Shown here piece by piece: positions 36,401 through 43,337 of a DNA stretch of 64,000 nt. A program made the position numbers and the translations under genes. Every line of letters begins with the position of its first letter. The stretch's first letter is position 1. The DNA comes from Apostichopus japonicus (lineage: Eukaryota > Echinodermata > Holothuroidea > Aspidochirotida > Stichopodidae): positions 23,151,984-23,215,983 of the forward strand of contig NC_092564.1 of the NCBI RefSeq assembly GCF_037975245.1. Reading direction: 5' to 3'. The notes under the pieces were generated by a model. The model ran no database searches. It was not told where the DNA came from and saw only the letters and a program-made list of their open reading frames with translations.

Positions 36401-39400
36401 GCTGATAGTAATGCAAGTGTTCTCCATTGTATAGAATCTTTGTTCATCTAACGCTTTTTGATATGAAATGTTCCAGTGTAAAAGGTATGTCAGCAGTATT
36501 AATTTTGCCACTTTCAAAAATCACTTTTTTTACGGCTAGTCTAATGCAAACAATGCATGTTTCAACTACGATGCAGTGTTCGTTGGTCATTGGTATTGCC
36601 TGGTAGTTTAGTATGAATAATTCATGAGGGTAAAGTAGCTCTACCAAAGTTTTTAAAATATGCTTCATCTTTGCCGCATGTTGCTCTCCATTTACTTTTG
36701 CTTGCACGAATCTTCAATGCCTTTTCCTCACACACGAGTGTGCAGTTTTTTTTTTTCTTTCTTTTTCGTTTCTTTTTGGGTTTTCGTTTGTATCTGTGTA
36801 CCTCTGTTCACTATTGCATCTAAAAACTCCGTGAACAAACTCAGAAGAAAAAACTCTCTTTGCGCTTTGCGCGGATTCTAATGCAGAGGAGAGTACAAGA
36901 AGACGAGGTGGTGGAGATTGTCATGAGCGAAGACGAGGCCAGCGAGGGCGCCGCCTACGGTCGTCGGGAGGACTCGATCGGCAACTCTAGCTTGGAGAAG
37001 GATGGAAACCTTTCCTCGGACAACTCTGTATCTGCTGAACCCATCAGCAATACCCGTGGTGGGGGTGGAGGGCACGGAGGTGGTGAGGTGAGTCTCTTTG
37101 CAACGAAAGAATTCTTCAATATGGTTGCTTCGTTTCCATTGGTCCACTACTCCACTTAAATAATTAGGTTAGCCACCTTACCATGCACAGATGTGAGGTG
37201 TTATTAGGAATATTCTTCGAGCCATTCACTGTATCTGTCTGTTGGTTAATTGGCTACATGATTTTTCTTACGTGTCTTATGATTGTTCCTATAACTATAC
37301 ATGCTCTCCAAGAAACTCAGAGCAACCATTGAACATATCCATGAAACAGCCTAACTTTCTGATGGATAAATGAACTAGAACTCTGATATACAAGCTCTCT
37401 ATTCATGCTCTCAGAGCAACCACTCAACAAACAGACTAACTTTCGCATGGATAAATGAACTATAACTCTGATATACAAGCTCTATATACATGCTCTCAGA
37501 GCAAACACTGAACAAACACTCTCACATTCTGATGGATAAATGATCTAGAACTGTGATATAAAATCTCTCTATACATGCTCTCAGAGCAACAACTGAACAA
37601 ACAGTCTCACTTTCTGATGGATAAATGAACTATAACTCTGATATACAAGCTCTATATACATGCTCTCAGAGCAACCACTTAACAAACAGTCTCACTTTCT
37701 GATGGATAAATGAACTATAACTCTGATATACAAGCTCTATATACATGCTCTGAGAGAAATCACTGAACAAACACTCTTACATTCTGATGGATAAATGAAC
37801 ATACCAAGAAATCAGTCAACATATGAACAAATTGATCTAATATCAGTTTCAACCAGCTTGACAAGAAACTCATACCTTTAATGAGATTATTGGTATTGCT
37901 GTATGTCACAATATTTGAGATGTAATCTGTCTGTACGGTCATCTAGCTTGTACACCTTTGGATAAACATATTTGGCAGTATGTATGTCTCATGATAATAT
38001 AGGATAACCCATGTGTCAATTATTCCAAGGTTATTGGTACTTCCAAATGGATTATGAAATCCCAATCAGGATATGTTATAAGCTTCACCAGTTGGCAGTG
38101 TTAGCTATGAAAGATCAGTCTTGTTGGGGAGAACAGCCTCACAACACAGCTCAACCTCCATTGGTGAACTTCTGTTTAATACTAGAAATTGAATGCACCT
38201 AGCGCTACCAATAACAAAACAGATAATGGCTATCATATTTGTTCATACTGTAGATACTAGATCTGGGGTGGGTCACATGCGGCCAGCCAGTGTTTTTTTT
38301 CTGGGAGATGTCCCAAGCAAAAGAAAAAAAATCAATCTATTTTACATCATCACAAAAAAACAAGCTAGCTGCTTAGAATTTATCGGCACTAATGATGTTG
38401 TAAGGTTGTCCTATTTTCCCCATTAATTATCTACTTTATTGACATTATGTTTTTGTGAATACAGATTAAGTACACACACCTATTGCTCGAAAGTCCTCGG
38501 AATCAAAGGTTTAAAATCAACAGCAGGTCGTTGGTTAGGTGCGGCCATGTCAATTTTTCACTCCTTAAATTTGGCTCATTCATTCAAAAAAAGGCTGCCC
38601 ACCCCTGTACTAGATAGATCCTCATTTCCATTTGCAAACAATGAAGACAAATAACTAAAAAAAAAGAGATGGCACTCTATCTTAGCTTCCTTCAAAATCT
38701 TTTTCTTCTCTGAAAGCTAACAATTTTACATCTGGGGCCTTTTCATGATTGTGTAGATAATTTTTACAACCTCCTGGTGTTAAGTTTATCTCTTTTTGTC
38801 TATTTTTTCCATCTCAGAAGGAGGATTCTCTCGGAGAACAGCTTGTGCTACAGGCCATCCATACCATAGAGTTCTGTTTGGGATGCATATCAAACACTGC
38901 TTCATATCTACGACTCTGGGCTCTGAGCTTAGCACACGCTGGTGAGTTGACTAGTACACAAGTAATGAATGGTTATGAGTGCAGTAGTGCAAATATTTCA
39001 TGAGTTGAAAGATGGAATGTTCCATTCAACGAGGCGCAGCCGAGTTGAATGGAACAAATTTCATCTTTCAACGAATGAAATATTTGCCCTATTGCACGAA
39101 TGGAAACCATTCATTATTTGTTTTATACAACATATTATTATAAGATGGGTAAAATGCACTCATGCAACAGATTGTTTTGAACAGACAGGTTTCTCTGCTC
39201 TCTTACCATTGAAAAAAGTGCTACCAAAAAAGTATAACCCATGGTTCTATTTCATAGAGTGGAACAGAGCGGATTTTGCATGCAATCAACGAGGAATTGA
39301 CCAATCAAATGACCAGAATACAATTAGGTGTTGTATAATCTGGAATATGATGGCATTGCTTCATCCATTCCAGGATCTTAAAGGTAGTGGTGGAAGTACC

Positions 39401-41660
39401 TGCTTTGTAGTAGACTTCACTAATGGAAAGTTCAGATTTGTATTAGTGGTGTACATACCAGTAGCTGTAGTCAAACATTAAGGTGTTGTGGTACTTGTAC
39501 TCGCAGGTTTGAAGTGTACTCAGGAGGGAATGAAAATTGTTTTATTATTATTTCTGGCCTGGTACTCATACTTGTGACCTTTCACTGGTCCTTTTGTTTT
39601 TTACTCATTGTTTTGCACCCATGGTTTTGTACAATTTTGGTAAAGAAACAGCATTTCTTAAAGTAAGATAGCCTGGATATTGTTCCGTTTTATGTTTACT
39701 CAGTCCATTATTTAGTGTTCTGATTAAATTGCCTGAGCATCTTCATGTTTTCATTTCAGTCCATGTCTGAAAAAAATTTAGCTAGGTTTGCAATGCTAGG
39801 CTCTCAGAATGTTATTTACCTTCTCAGGCTGCTTGCAGTACATAAGCAGTTTGTTAACTTTTTTCTTTCATGTGAAATATGATGACATTAGGTTTGTTTT
39901 GTTTTACTGGTGGCATTGTAATCTAGAGGTCACAATAGTACCCACCAGGGGATTCGGTACCTACACTGCAAGTCTGTAAAGTAAACCGTGTTTAGTAAGC
40001 TTGTTCTACTGGTGGTATGGCACTCCACACCTCACACCTGTACCCACCGTTTGAACTAGTGTACAGAGGCCACCTGTAAAACTAACTACCAACCAGTGTA
40101 TGTAGAATGTACAGTTACCAGTGCTGTGGCCGAGTGGATAAAGATGTTGGCATTTAAAGCAATGAGGCTTAGCAATCGGGAGGTTCCGGGTTCGATTCCC
40201 GGCCGGGTCATAGTAAGGTGGGTTTTTCATCCAAGAGCAATCTACGGTTTTCCCATCTGAAAGGACTTTCAAAATTGAAAAGATGCCAAATTTGAATTAA
40301 AATGTTGAATTGGAAGCTACCCGACGTGTAAGTTGTAATCCATAAGCCCTTGCGGGTTTCTCCCATGGTCGCTTAAGCGTCTTAAAAATAACTGCTGATT
40401 ATTATTAGTTACAGTGTTAAAACATACATTTTGTACTATCTTTTAATGTTACATATATCTGTTTGCATGCTTTGATTCCCAGAGCTGTCTGAAGTACTGT
40501 GGACTATGGTGATGCAGAATGGTATAGGACTGGTTACACTGTACCCGGATAAGCAAAGCCCAATGACAGTAGTATGGCTCATCGTTGGTGGCTTTGCCAT
40601 GTTTTCCGTCTTTGCGTTCTGGGCTGCCCTTACCATAGGCATTCTACTCCTAATGGAAGGCCTTTCAGCATTTCTGCACGCCCTCAGACTTCACTGGTAA
40701 GTGTTGTACATGATTGTATATTATTGTACATGATTGTACATTATTGTACCCTTTGTCTGCTTGCTTTAAATTTAATCCTCTTGAGGTTGTTGTCATTACC
40801 TCAGCATGGCACAATGTCAAAATCTGCAAAAACCCTCTCCAAAATACCTTCTGTGGGATAATGTCCTTCTTAATGTGTCGGGACCATTTAGTAGCTTAAA
40901 TGCTTAATTACAGAAAAACCAATGCTTTGTTTGTTGCAATACTGGTGAATTTAAAATGATAGTCCAGAGGTTTTTCATATTAATGATAGATAACATGAAA
41001 ATATATATTAAAAAAAAAACACTTTACCAAAGCATAGATGTCTAGTGGTGATAAACACCAGGATAACCAATAGGATTGAGTGGCTCGGCCACATTTAACT
41101 CCTAATCTGTGAAAACTTTTTGCATGAAGAGTAGATTGAAACAATATCATTTGTAATCCATGTAAGGAATTTGGAGTAGCAAACATCTTCTTTTGAGTGT
41201 TTTAAAGTCTGTTTTTCAACACTACATCTACATTTGGCAAATAGGCATCTGTACAGTGCATGGTTGGATATATGGATGCACAGTGAATCAAAACCATTCT
41301 CAGAACGTTCCGACCTTGTGGGAGTTGGAGGTTATTTAAGTACGCTCATATGATTATTCAATATATAATGTCAAGAATTATTTTCTCAGTTATAACATGG
41401 AATAATTTTATCATAAACTATTGCTTTACATACTCTTCTAACGTTATCAAAAAACATATTCTTCATATCAATGACAGTGCCCTGACTGATGAAACTAAAG
41501 AATCAGTTACATCTCATTGAATTCCTGTTTCATTTTCTAAATGCTTTCCTTTTTTCCATTTTTATTTATCAGGGTGGAATTCCAGAACAAGTTTTACACC
41601 GGAGAGGGTTACCTATTTCAACCATTTTCTTTCAAGAAGATTGTTGAACAGGAAGAATAA
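15311..41660 (+). CDS. ATP6V0A: V-type H+-ATPase V0 subunit a (100-116 kDa), 20 coding exons, 894 aa
   Basis: Coding exons: 15311-15427, 17022-17100, 17620-17717, 19415-19543, 20853-20998, 22099-22225, 23405-23487, 24066-24159, 25397-25609, 25743-25893, 26394-26533, 26966-27111, 27418-27505, 28380-28498, 29945-30158, 31129-31242, 36887-37087, 38818-38941, 40483-40696, 41573-41660. All introns are GT-AG and the frame is continuous (2,685 nt). Residues 1 to about 412 form the cytosolic arm that contacts V1. The rest is the membrane domain that gives protons access to the c-ring. Conserved family blocks include [26 protein letters not shown]-like [78 protein letters not shown] and [19 protein letters not shown]. 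Arg785 and Arg863 match the two essential membrane arginines of yeast Vph1 (R735, R799). The protein is about 55 residues longer than vertebrate a1, mostly because of exon 17 and a longer TM7-TM8 loop. The family assignment is certain. The isoform (a1, a2, a3 or a4 type) cannot be fixed by eye. Confidence 0.97.
16137..16240 (+). mobile_element. Dispersed repeat with hammerhead-like core (best copy)
   Basis: CTGAAGA, a stem GATCC/GGATC with loop TGCTA, then GAAACGTC, reproduce the conserved order of a type I hammerhead core. The adjacent ACAGGCTCTTTAGTGGATAA recurs at 51.7 kb. A diverged inverted copy lies at 16338-16367. Such motifs are known from Penelope-like elements. No reverse transcriptase is visible here. 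Confidence 0.5.
17022..17100 (+). CDS. ATP6V0A: V-ATPase subunit a, coding exon 2 (aa 40-66)
   Basis: The acceptor TTTGTCCCCTCAG precedes [19 protein letters not shown], matching the family's N-terminal helix (FQRKFV.EV.RC.E). It ends in phase 1 at a GTAAGT donor. Confidence 0.95.
17620..17717 (+). CDS. ATP6V0A: V-ATPase subunit a, coding exon 3 (aa 66-98)
   Basis: The acceptor is TTCTGTCAG. The exon encodes [13 protein letters not shown] and [10 protein letters not shown], matching the region between the first two helices. The donor is GAG followed by GTAAGA, phase 0. Confidence 0.93.
18768..19000. repeat. About 30-bp minisatellite in intron 3, about 8 copies
   Basis: Units of CTGTTATTCCTAAAGTATTT + CTGGTTTAA with substitutions. 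Confidence 0.85.
19415..19543 (+). CDS. ATP6V0A: V-ATPase subunit a, coding exon 4 (aa 99-141)
   Basis: Encodes the coiled-coil arm ([18 protein letters not shown], then LELTEH). The acceptor is CTCTTTTACAG and the donor GAG followed by GTGAGC, phase 0. Confidence 0.95.
20187..20592. repeat. 24-bp minisatellite in intron 4
   Basis: About sixteen units of GCAGTATTCACACTCCCTGT + GCCT. Because 24 is divisible by 3, frames stay open on both strands for up to 129 codons; these are not genes. Each unit contains CCTGTGCCTGCAG, which resembles a 3' splice site. Confidence 0.95.
20853..20998 (+). CDS. ATP6V0A: V-ATPase subunit a, coding exon 5 (aa 142-190)
   Basis: A variable acidic, Ser/Gly-rich stretch ([18 protein letters not shown]) rejoins the family at TLGF. 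The acceptor is TTGTATCTACAG and the donor is G followed by GTAACC, phase 2. Confidence 0.9.
22099..22225 (+). CDS. ATP6V0A: V-ATPase subunit a, coding exon 6 (aa 190-232)
   Basis: Encodes [20 protein letters not shown], the conserved LGFVAGVI.RERI..FERMLWR region. The donor is ACG followed by GTAAAC, phase 0. Confidence 0.95.
23405..23487 (+). CDS. ATP6V0A: V-ATPase subunit a, coding exon 7 (aa 233-260)
   Basis: Encodes [16 protein letters not shown] and RKVCEG, the family's VHK.VFI.FFQGDQL..KVKKICEGF region. The acceptor is TTTGTTACAG and the donor GG followed by GTGAGT, phase 2. Confidence 0.95.
24066..24159 (+). CDS. ATP6V0A: V-ATPase subunit a, coding exon 8 (aa 260-291)
   Basis: Encodes [20 protein letters not shown] and a following NRLSDL. 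The donor is CTA followed by GTAAGTCAATAG. The intronic bases from +4 onward are already the first unit of a 16-bp minisatellite. Confidence 0.95.
24160..24600. repeat. 16-bp minisatellite in intron 8, starting at the donor site
   Basis: The unit is close to TAGATCTGATAGTCAA, repeated more than 20 times with substitutions. The first unit overlaps the exon 8 donor: GTA + AGTCAATAGATCCGAT. Confidence 0.9.
25397..25609 (+). CDS. ATP6V0A: V-ATPase subunit a, coding exon 9 (aa 292-362)
   Basis: The 71-codon exon contains [20 protein letters not shown] and [13 protein letters not shown], the best conserved part of the cytosolic arm. The acceptor is TTTTTATCAG and the donor ACG followed by GTGAGT, phase 0. 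Confidence 0.97.
25743..25893 (+). CDS. ATP6V0A: V-ATPase subunit a, coding exon 10 (aa 363-413)
   Basis: Encodes [31 protein letters not shown] and YREVNP, just before the membrane domain. The acceptor is ACCTTTTAG and the donor G followed by GTATGA, phase 1. Confidence 0.95.
26067..26308. repeat. 28-30-bp minisatellite in intron 10, 8 copies
   Basis: Eight units of roughly TATTTATTACAGG + YTGGCATTAAATTGA. Each contains a pyrimidine-rich stretch ending ACAG|G, which looks like a 3' splice site. The real acceptor is at 26392-26393. Confidence 0.9.
26394..26533 (+). CDS. ATP6V0A: V-ATPase subunit a, coding exon 11 (aa 413-459), TM1-TM2
   Basis: Encodes [21 protein letters not shown], then [13 protein letters not shown]: the first two membrane helices. 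The family motif GD[F/L/V]GHG reads GDSGHG here. The acceptor is CCTTTTTTCAG and the donor GAG followed by GTAACT, phase 0. Confidence 0.97.
26966..27111 (+). CDS. ATP6V0A: V-ATPase subunit a, coding exon 12 (aa 460-508), TM3
   Basis: Encodes [20 protein letters not shown], then [15 protein letters not shown], near-identical to the family consensus. The acceptor is CCTTTTCTCAG and the donor AG followed by GTATGT, phase 2. Confidence 0.97.
27120..27345. repeat. About 21-bp minisatellite in intron 12
   Basis: Degenerate units of AGTGGGCAGGAGGTAATGGT, about ten copies, starting within tens of bases of the exon 12 donor. Most units carry (G)AGGTAAT, a 5'-splice-site-like word. Confidence 0.85.
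27418..27505 (+). CDS. ATP6V0A: V-ATPase subunit a, coding exon 13 (aa 508-537)
   Basis: A luminal loop with an N-glycosylation-type NIT and the conserved SPYPFGMDP (family: GPYPFGIDP). The acceptor is TTTTGTTTCAG and the donor CCG followed by GTAAGT, phase 0. Confidence 0.93.
28380..28498 (+). CDS. ATP6V0A: V-ATPase subunit a, coding exon 14 (aa 538-577), TM4
   Basis: Encodes [20 protein letters not shown], then [19 protein letters not shown]. The acceptor is TTCTTTACAG and the donor AT followed by GTGAGT, phase 2. Confidence 0.96.
29163..29200. repeat. Perfect 17-bp inverted repeat (hairpin) in intron 14
   Basis: GTATATTAAAATACGCT at 29163-29179 is followed by a 4-nt spacer and its exact complement at 29184-29200. 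There is no mismatch. It may be a collapsed palindromic element. Confidence 0.9.
29945..30158 (+). CDS. ATP6V0A: V-ATPase subunit a, coding exon 15 (aa 577-648), TM5
   Basis: Encodes [20 protein letters not shown], then FIKWF (family: FIPEIIF..LFGYLV.LI.YKW), and the following [16 protein letters not shown]. The loop before the helix (NRDPTGIP) diverges from vertebrate a subunits. The donor is CAA followed by GTAAGT, phase 0. Confidence 0.95.
30575..30820 (-). mobile_element. tRNA-derived SINE, family A, copy 1 (intron 15)
   Basis: Read on the minus strand it begins with a tRNA-like A-box context (AAGCTCAGTGGTTAACG) and a decayed B box, followed by the family body. The body includes CTTGCAGGAGGATC at the distal end and TCAGCTTGCAGCTTTGATAA. 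Two related copies lie at 46210-46440 and 50060-50255, in the same orientation. Confidence 0.75.
31129..31242 (+). CDS. ATP6V0A: V-ATPase subunit a, coding exon 16 (aa 649-686), TM6
   Basis: Encodes [20 protein letters not shown], then KPV (family: ..VALLCVPWMLLFKP). The acceptor is CCTTACACAG and the donor GGG followed by GTAAAG, phase 0. It precedes the gene's largest intron (31243-36886). Confidence 0.95.
31484..31825. repeat. 48-bp minisatellite in intron 16, about 7 copies
   Basis: Units contain AGTGGTTATTCTGAGGTGAA and CTCCATAAAATCTACCGA. Two or three subtypes alternate, giving a longer-period order. Because 48 is a multiple of 3, one minus-strand frame stays open for 129 codons with a 16-residue period; this is not a gene. 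Confidence 0.9.
31860..33930. other. Intron 16, unique part
   Basis: AT-rich and without coding signal. A partial repetition of TTATCATCCATCATTATTTAAA-like words occurs at 32483-32560. Nothing else was recognised. Confidence 0.5.
33935..34220. repeat. About 41-bp tandem repeat in intron 16
   Basis: About six units built on CAGAGATGTAATAATGGTTG and CCATGGTAATGTTACATCAT. Early copies are longer because they contain GATGATGTAATAACTGTAGC. Confidence 0.85.
34302..35625. repeat. 20-bp minisatellite with higher-order structure in intron 16
   Basis: More than 60 units of GTTAGATCCAGCCAGTCTTT and variants fill about 1.3 kb. A variant block (GATCTGGCTCATCTTTGTT, then GGTCTAGCTGGTCTTTGTTA, then ATCCATCCATTAGTTGTTA) recurs about ten times. 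The array has therefore also been copied in larger multi-unit blocks. Confidence 0.95.
36887..37087 (+). CDS. ATP6V0A: V-ATPase subunit a, coding exon 17 (aa 687-753), cytosolic loop
   Basis: Encodes the loop between TM6 and TM7, the family's most variable segment. It opens [20 protein letters not shown], is rich in Asp, Glu and Ser, and ends in a glycine run [10 protein letters not shown]. Its codons are markedly GC-richer than the flanking introns. The donor is GAG followed by GTGAGT, phase 0. Confidence 0.9.
37300..37795. repeat. About 86-bp tandem repeat in intron 17, 5-6 copies
   Basis: Units contain ATGCTCTCAGAGCAACCACT, CTTTCTGATGGATAAATGAA and CTCTGATATACAAGCTCTAT. Copies begin at about 37403, 37489, 37575, 37660 and 37746. 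Confidence 0.9.
38263..38607. mobile_element. hAT MITE, 345 bp, in intron 17
   Basis: The right end read inward is CAGGGGTGGGCAGCC and the left end is CTGGGGTGGGTCAC, the typical Charlie-type hAT terminus. A perfect 8-bp target-site duplication, TACTAGAT, flanks it (38255-38262 and 38608-38615). There is no transposase. Confidence 0.88.
38818..38941 (+). CDS. ATP6V0A: V-ATPase subunit a, coding exon 18 (aa 754-795), TM7 with essential Arg
   Basis: Encodes [20 protein letters not shown], then ALSLAHA, the signature of the family. Arg785 corresponds to yeast Vph1 R735, required for proton translocation. The acceptor is TTTCCATCTCAG and the donor G followed by GTGAGT, phase 1. Confidence 0.97.
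38962..39117. repeat. Long foldback (imperfect palindrome) in intron 18
   Basis: Two arms of about 75 nt face each other around CGAGGCGCAGCCGAG at about 39030-39044. The arms include TTGCAAATATTTCAT-like and GTTGAAAGATG/CATCTTTCAAC pairs and TGTTCCATTCAAC with GTTGAATGGAACA. It looks like a foldback element and opens a 170-codon frame (38969-39481) that I do not consider a gene. Confidence 0.85.
40120..40412 (+). mobile_element. tRNA-derived SINE, family B, in intron 18
   Basis: The head looks like a Leu/Ser-type tRNA: A box TGGCCGAGTGG (40127-40137) and B box GGTTCGATTCC (40189-40199). The intervening part no longer folds as a functional tRNA, with no usable anticodon arm. A body of about 190 bp follows and ends in TTATTATT-like sequence, so this is a SINE rather than a tRNA gene. 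Confidence 0.8.
40483..40696 (+). CDS. ATP6V0A: V-ATPase subunit a, coding exon 19 (aa 795-866), TM8
   Basis: Encodes [20 protein letters not shown], a loop YPDKQSPM, a hydrophobic helix, then [18 protein letters not shown]. Arg863 matches yeast R799. The helix-to-helix segment is about 14 residues longer than in the vertebrate a1 and yeast proteins as I recall them. The donor is G followed by GTAAGT, phase 2. Confidence 0.96.
41573..41660 (+). CDS. ATP6V0A: V-ATPase subunit a, coding exon 20 (aa 866-894) and stop
   Basis: Encodes [20 protein letters not shown] and a short charged tail, KKIVEQEE, then TAA. The family's usual C-terminus ([15 protein letters not shown]) is complete. The acceptor is TTTATTTATCAG. 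Confidence 0.97.
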
Positions 41661-42333
41661 ACAGCATTTGATTTAGTTGCTAAAGGAAAACCAAAAAAAA
41701 AAGAATTACATCTTTATTTTCACTGACAGATTTGATAAGATCTATAACAATTTTTTTATATTTGTAGTCCTAGATAATAACAGACGAAAACGTTAAACTG
41801 GAAAAAGTCACATACTAGTAATAACTTCTTTATGTTTTTGTACATTCCATAATCATGTTAACAAAATTGAGTATTATTAAGCAATATGCTTTAAAGTTAC
41901 TTTTTCAGAGATAAATACTTCAGCCATGCACCAATCCAAAAGCTTCAAGCACATTACAGGAGTTGTTGTAGTATAACTCCTTTGTTCTTTCAGTTTAATT
42001 TTCATATCTATATTAGTTGAAGATAACATCTTTAAACAAAAAAATCACAAGATATTTGCACATTTACTGTAGCATTGCACTATGCTCAATTTAATTGGTT
42101 TCAGTATGATAAAAATAGTAGAATAAGCTATGATCTTTAGAAGATGGTTATACTTTGTGATACTTAGCCAATTACCTTTAATACTAGAATTAAACTTGTA
42201 CAAAGCTATTGCACAGCATATGCTCAACTTTATTCTTTCTTTTTGCTTTGAAGGGCCTGGGAAGATGAAGGGGGTGGGGTGGGTGGGTTGATGGGGAGTT
42301 AGTGTAGGGTATATCTGAAGTAGGAATTGAAGG

Positions 42334-42339
42334 AATAAA
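42334..42339 (+). terminator. Candidate poly(A) signal AATAAA
   Basis: The first canonical AATAAA in the 3' flank beyond the one overlapping the stop codon (41656-41661), 674 bases after the stop. Others are at 44134-44139 and 44268-44273. Which is used cannot be told from sequence alone. Confidence 0.25.
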
Positions 42340-42998
42340 AGTATTGTATGAATGATAAGTTTTTCCATCTTTACACATTAGTCAGTATTTCTCCCGCTAA
42401 TCATCCTGTGTCATTTTAGCCCAAAGCCTTTACCATGGCACTTCAAATTTACTTCTTTTTATATTTTTTTTTTCTTATTCCCAGTGACATTAGAGGAATA
42501 ACTTTGCCCCATCAAGTGAATAGGAAGTTTTAGGAATTTTTGAAATAACAAAACGTGGTCATGTAAGCTTTATGTACACATAGTTTAGTACAGAATGAAG
42601 AGGTTAAATACAATGAAATATCGTTTCAATTCTTGGGATACGTGTCCATCTCGGTTCATCATTTATTTTATTTCTTGTTGTAATTTTTTCCTTTTTACGA
42701 TGGAGGCTGAATGCATGTACTGTAGTAATCAAAACCTTTATAAATAGCAATTGATCATTTTTTTACTGTGACAAGTGTCAAAGATCCTGTGACGACTCAA
42801 AATTCAGAAAGATTAGGGGAAGGAGTGCTCTTTGCAAGGGGGTGTGGAGGATAAGGGGGGGGGGCTTAAAAGTGGGGTGCTAAAGGAGGGAGGTAGATCA
42901 GTACTGGTTATTCAATAAGTATTATCTCTTCCATGCATCTCACAAATTTTGATATTTTCAATATTTTCCTTATTTTTATATCACATTTACAGAATTGA

Positions 42999-43337
42999 AA
43001 TTACCATGGAGATAAAAGTAATTAACTGAAAACAATTCATTTCTTTAAAAATGATTTTATTAAAGTATCAACAGATCACATTGTATGGCTTGTTTAGCAT
43101 TCTATAATATTGAATTACCATGGAGTTAAAAGTAATTAACTGAAAACAATTCATTTCTTTAAATATGATTTTATTAAAGTAATAACAGATCACATTGTAT
43201 GGCTTGTTTAGCATTCTATAATACTGAATTACCATGGAGTTAAAAGTAATTAACTGAAAACAATTATTTTCTTTAAAAATGATTTTATTAAAGTAATAAC
43301 AGATCACATTGTATGGCTTGTTTAGCATTCTATAATA
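42999..43337. repeat. 114-bp tandem repeat, 3 copies
   Basis: Three near-identical units contain TTACCATGGAGTTAAAAGTA, GATTTTATTAAAGTAATAAC and AGATCACATTGTATGGCTTG. The period is divisible by 3, so a minus-strand frame stays open with a 38-residue period. It is probably in the V-ATPase 3' UTR or just past it. Confidence 0.9.

Noticed and set aside
40120-40200. tRNA gene
   Set aside because: A and B boxes are good, but no foldable acceptor and anticodon arms of normal length were found, and a SINE body follows.
43068-43328. 86-codon minus-strand frame with internal repetition
   Set aside because: Product of a 114-bp tandem repeat whose period is divisible by three.
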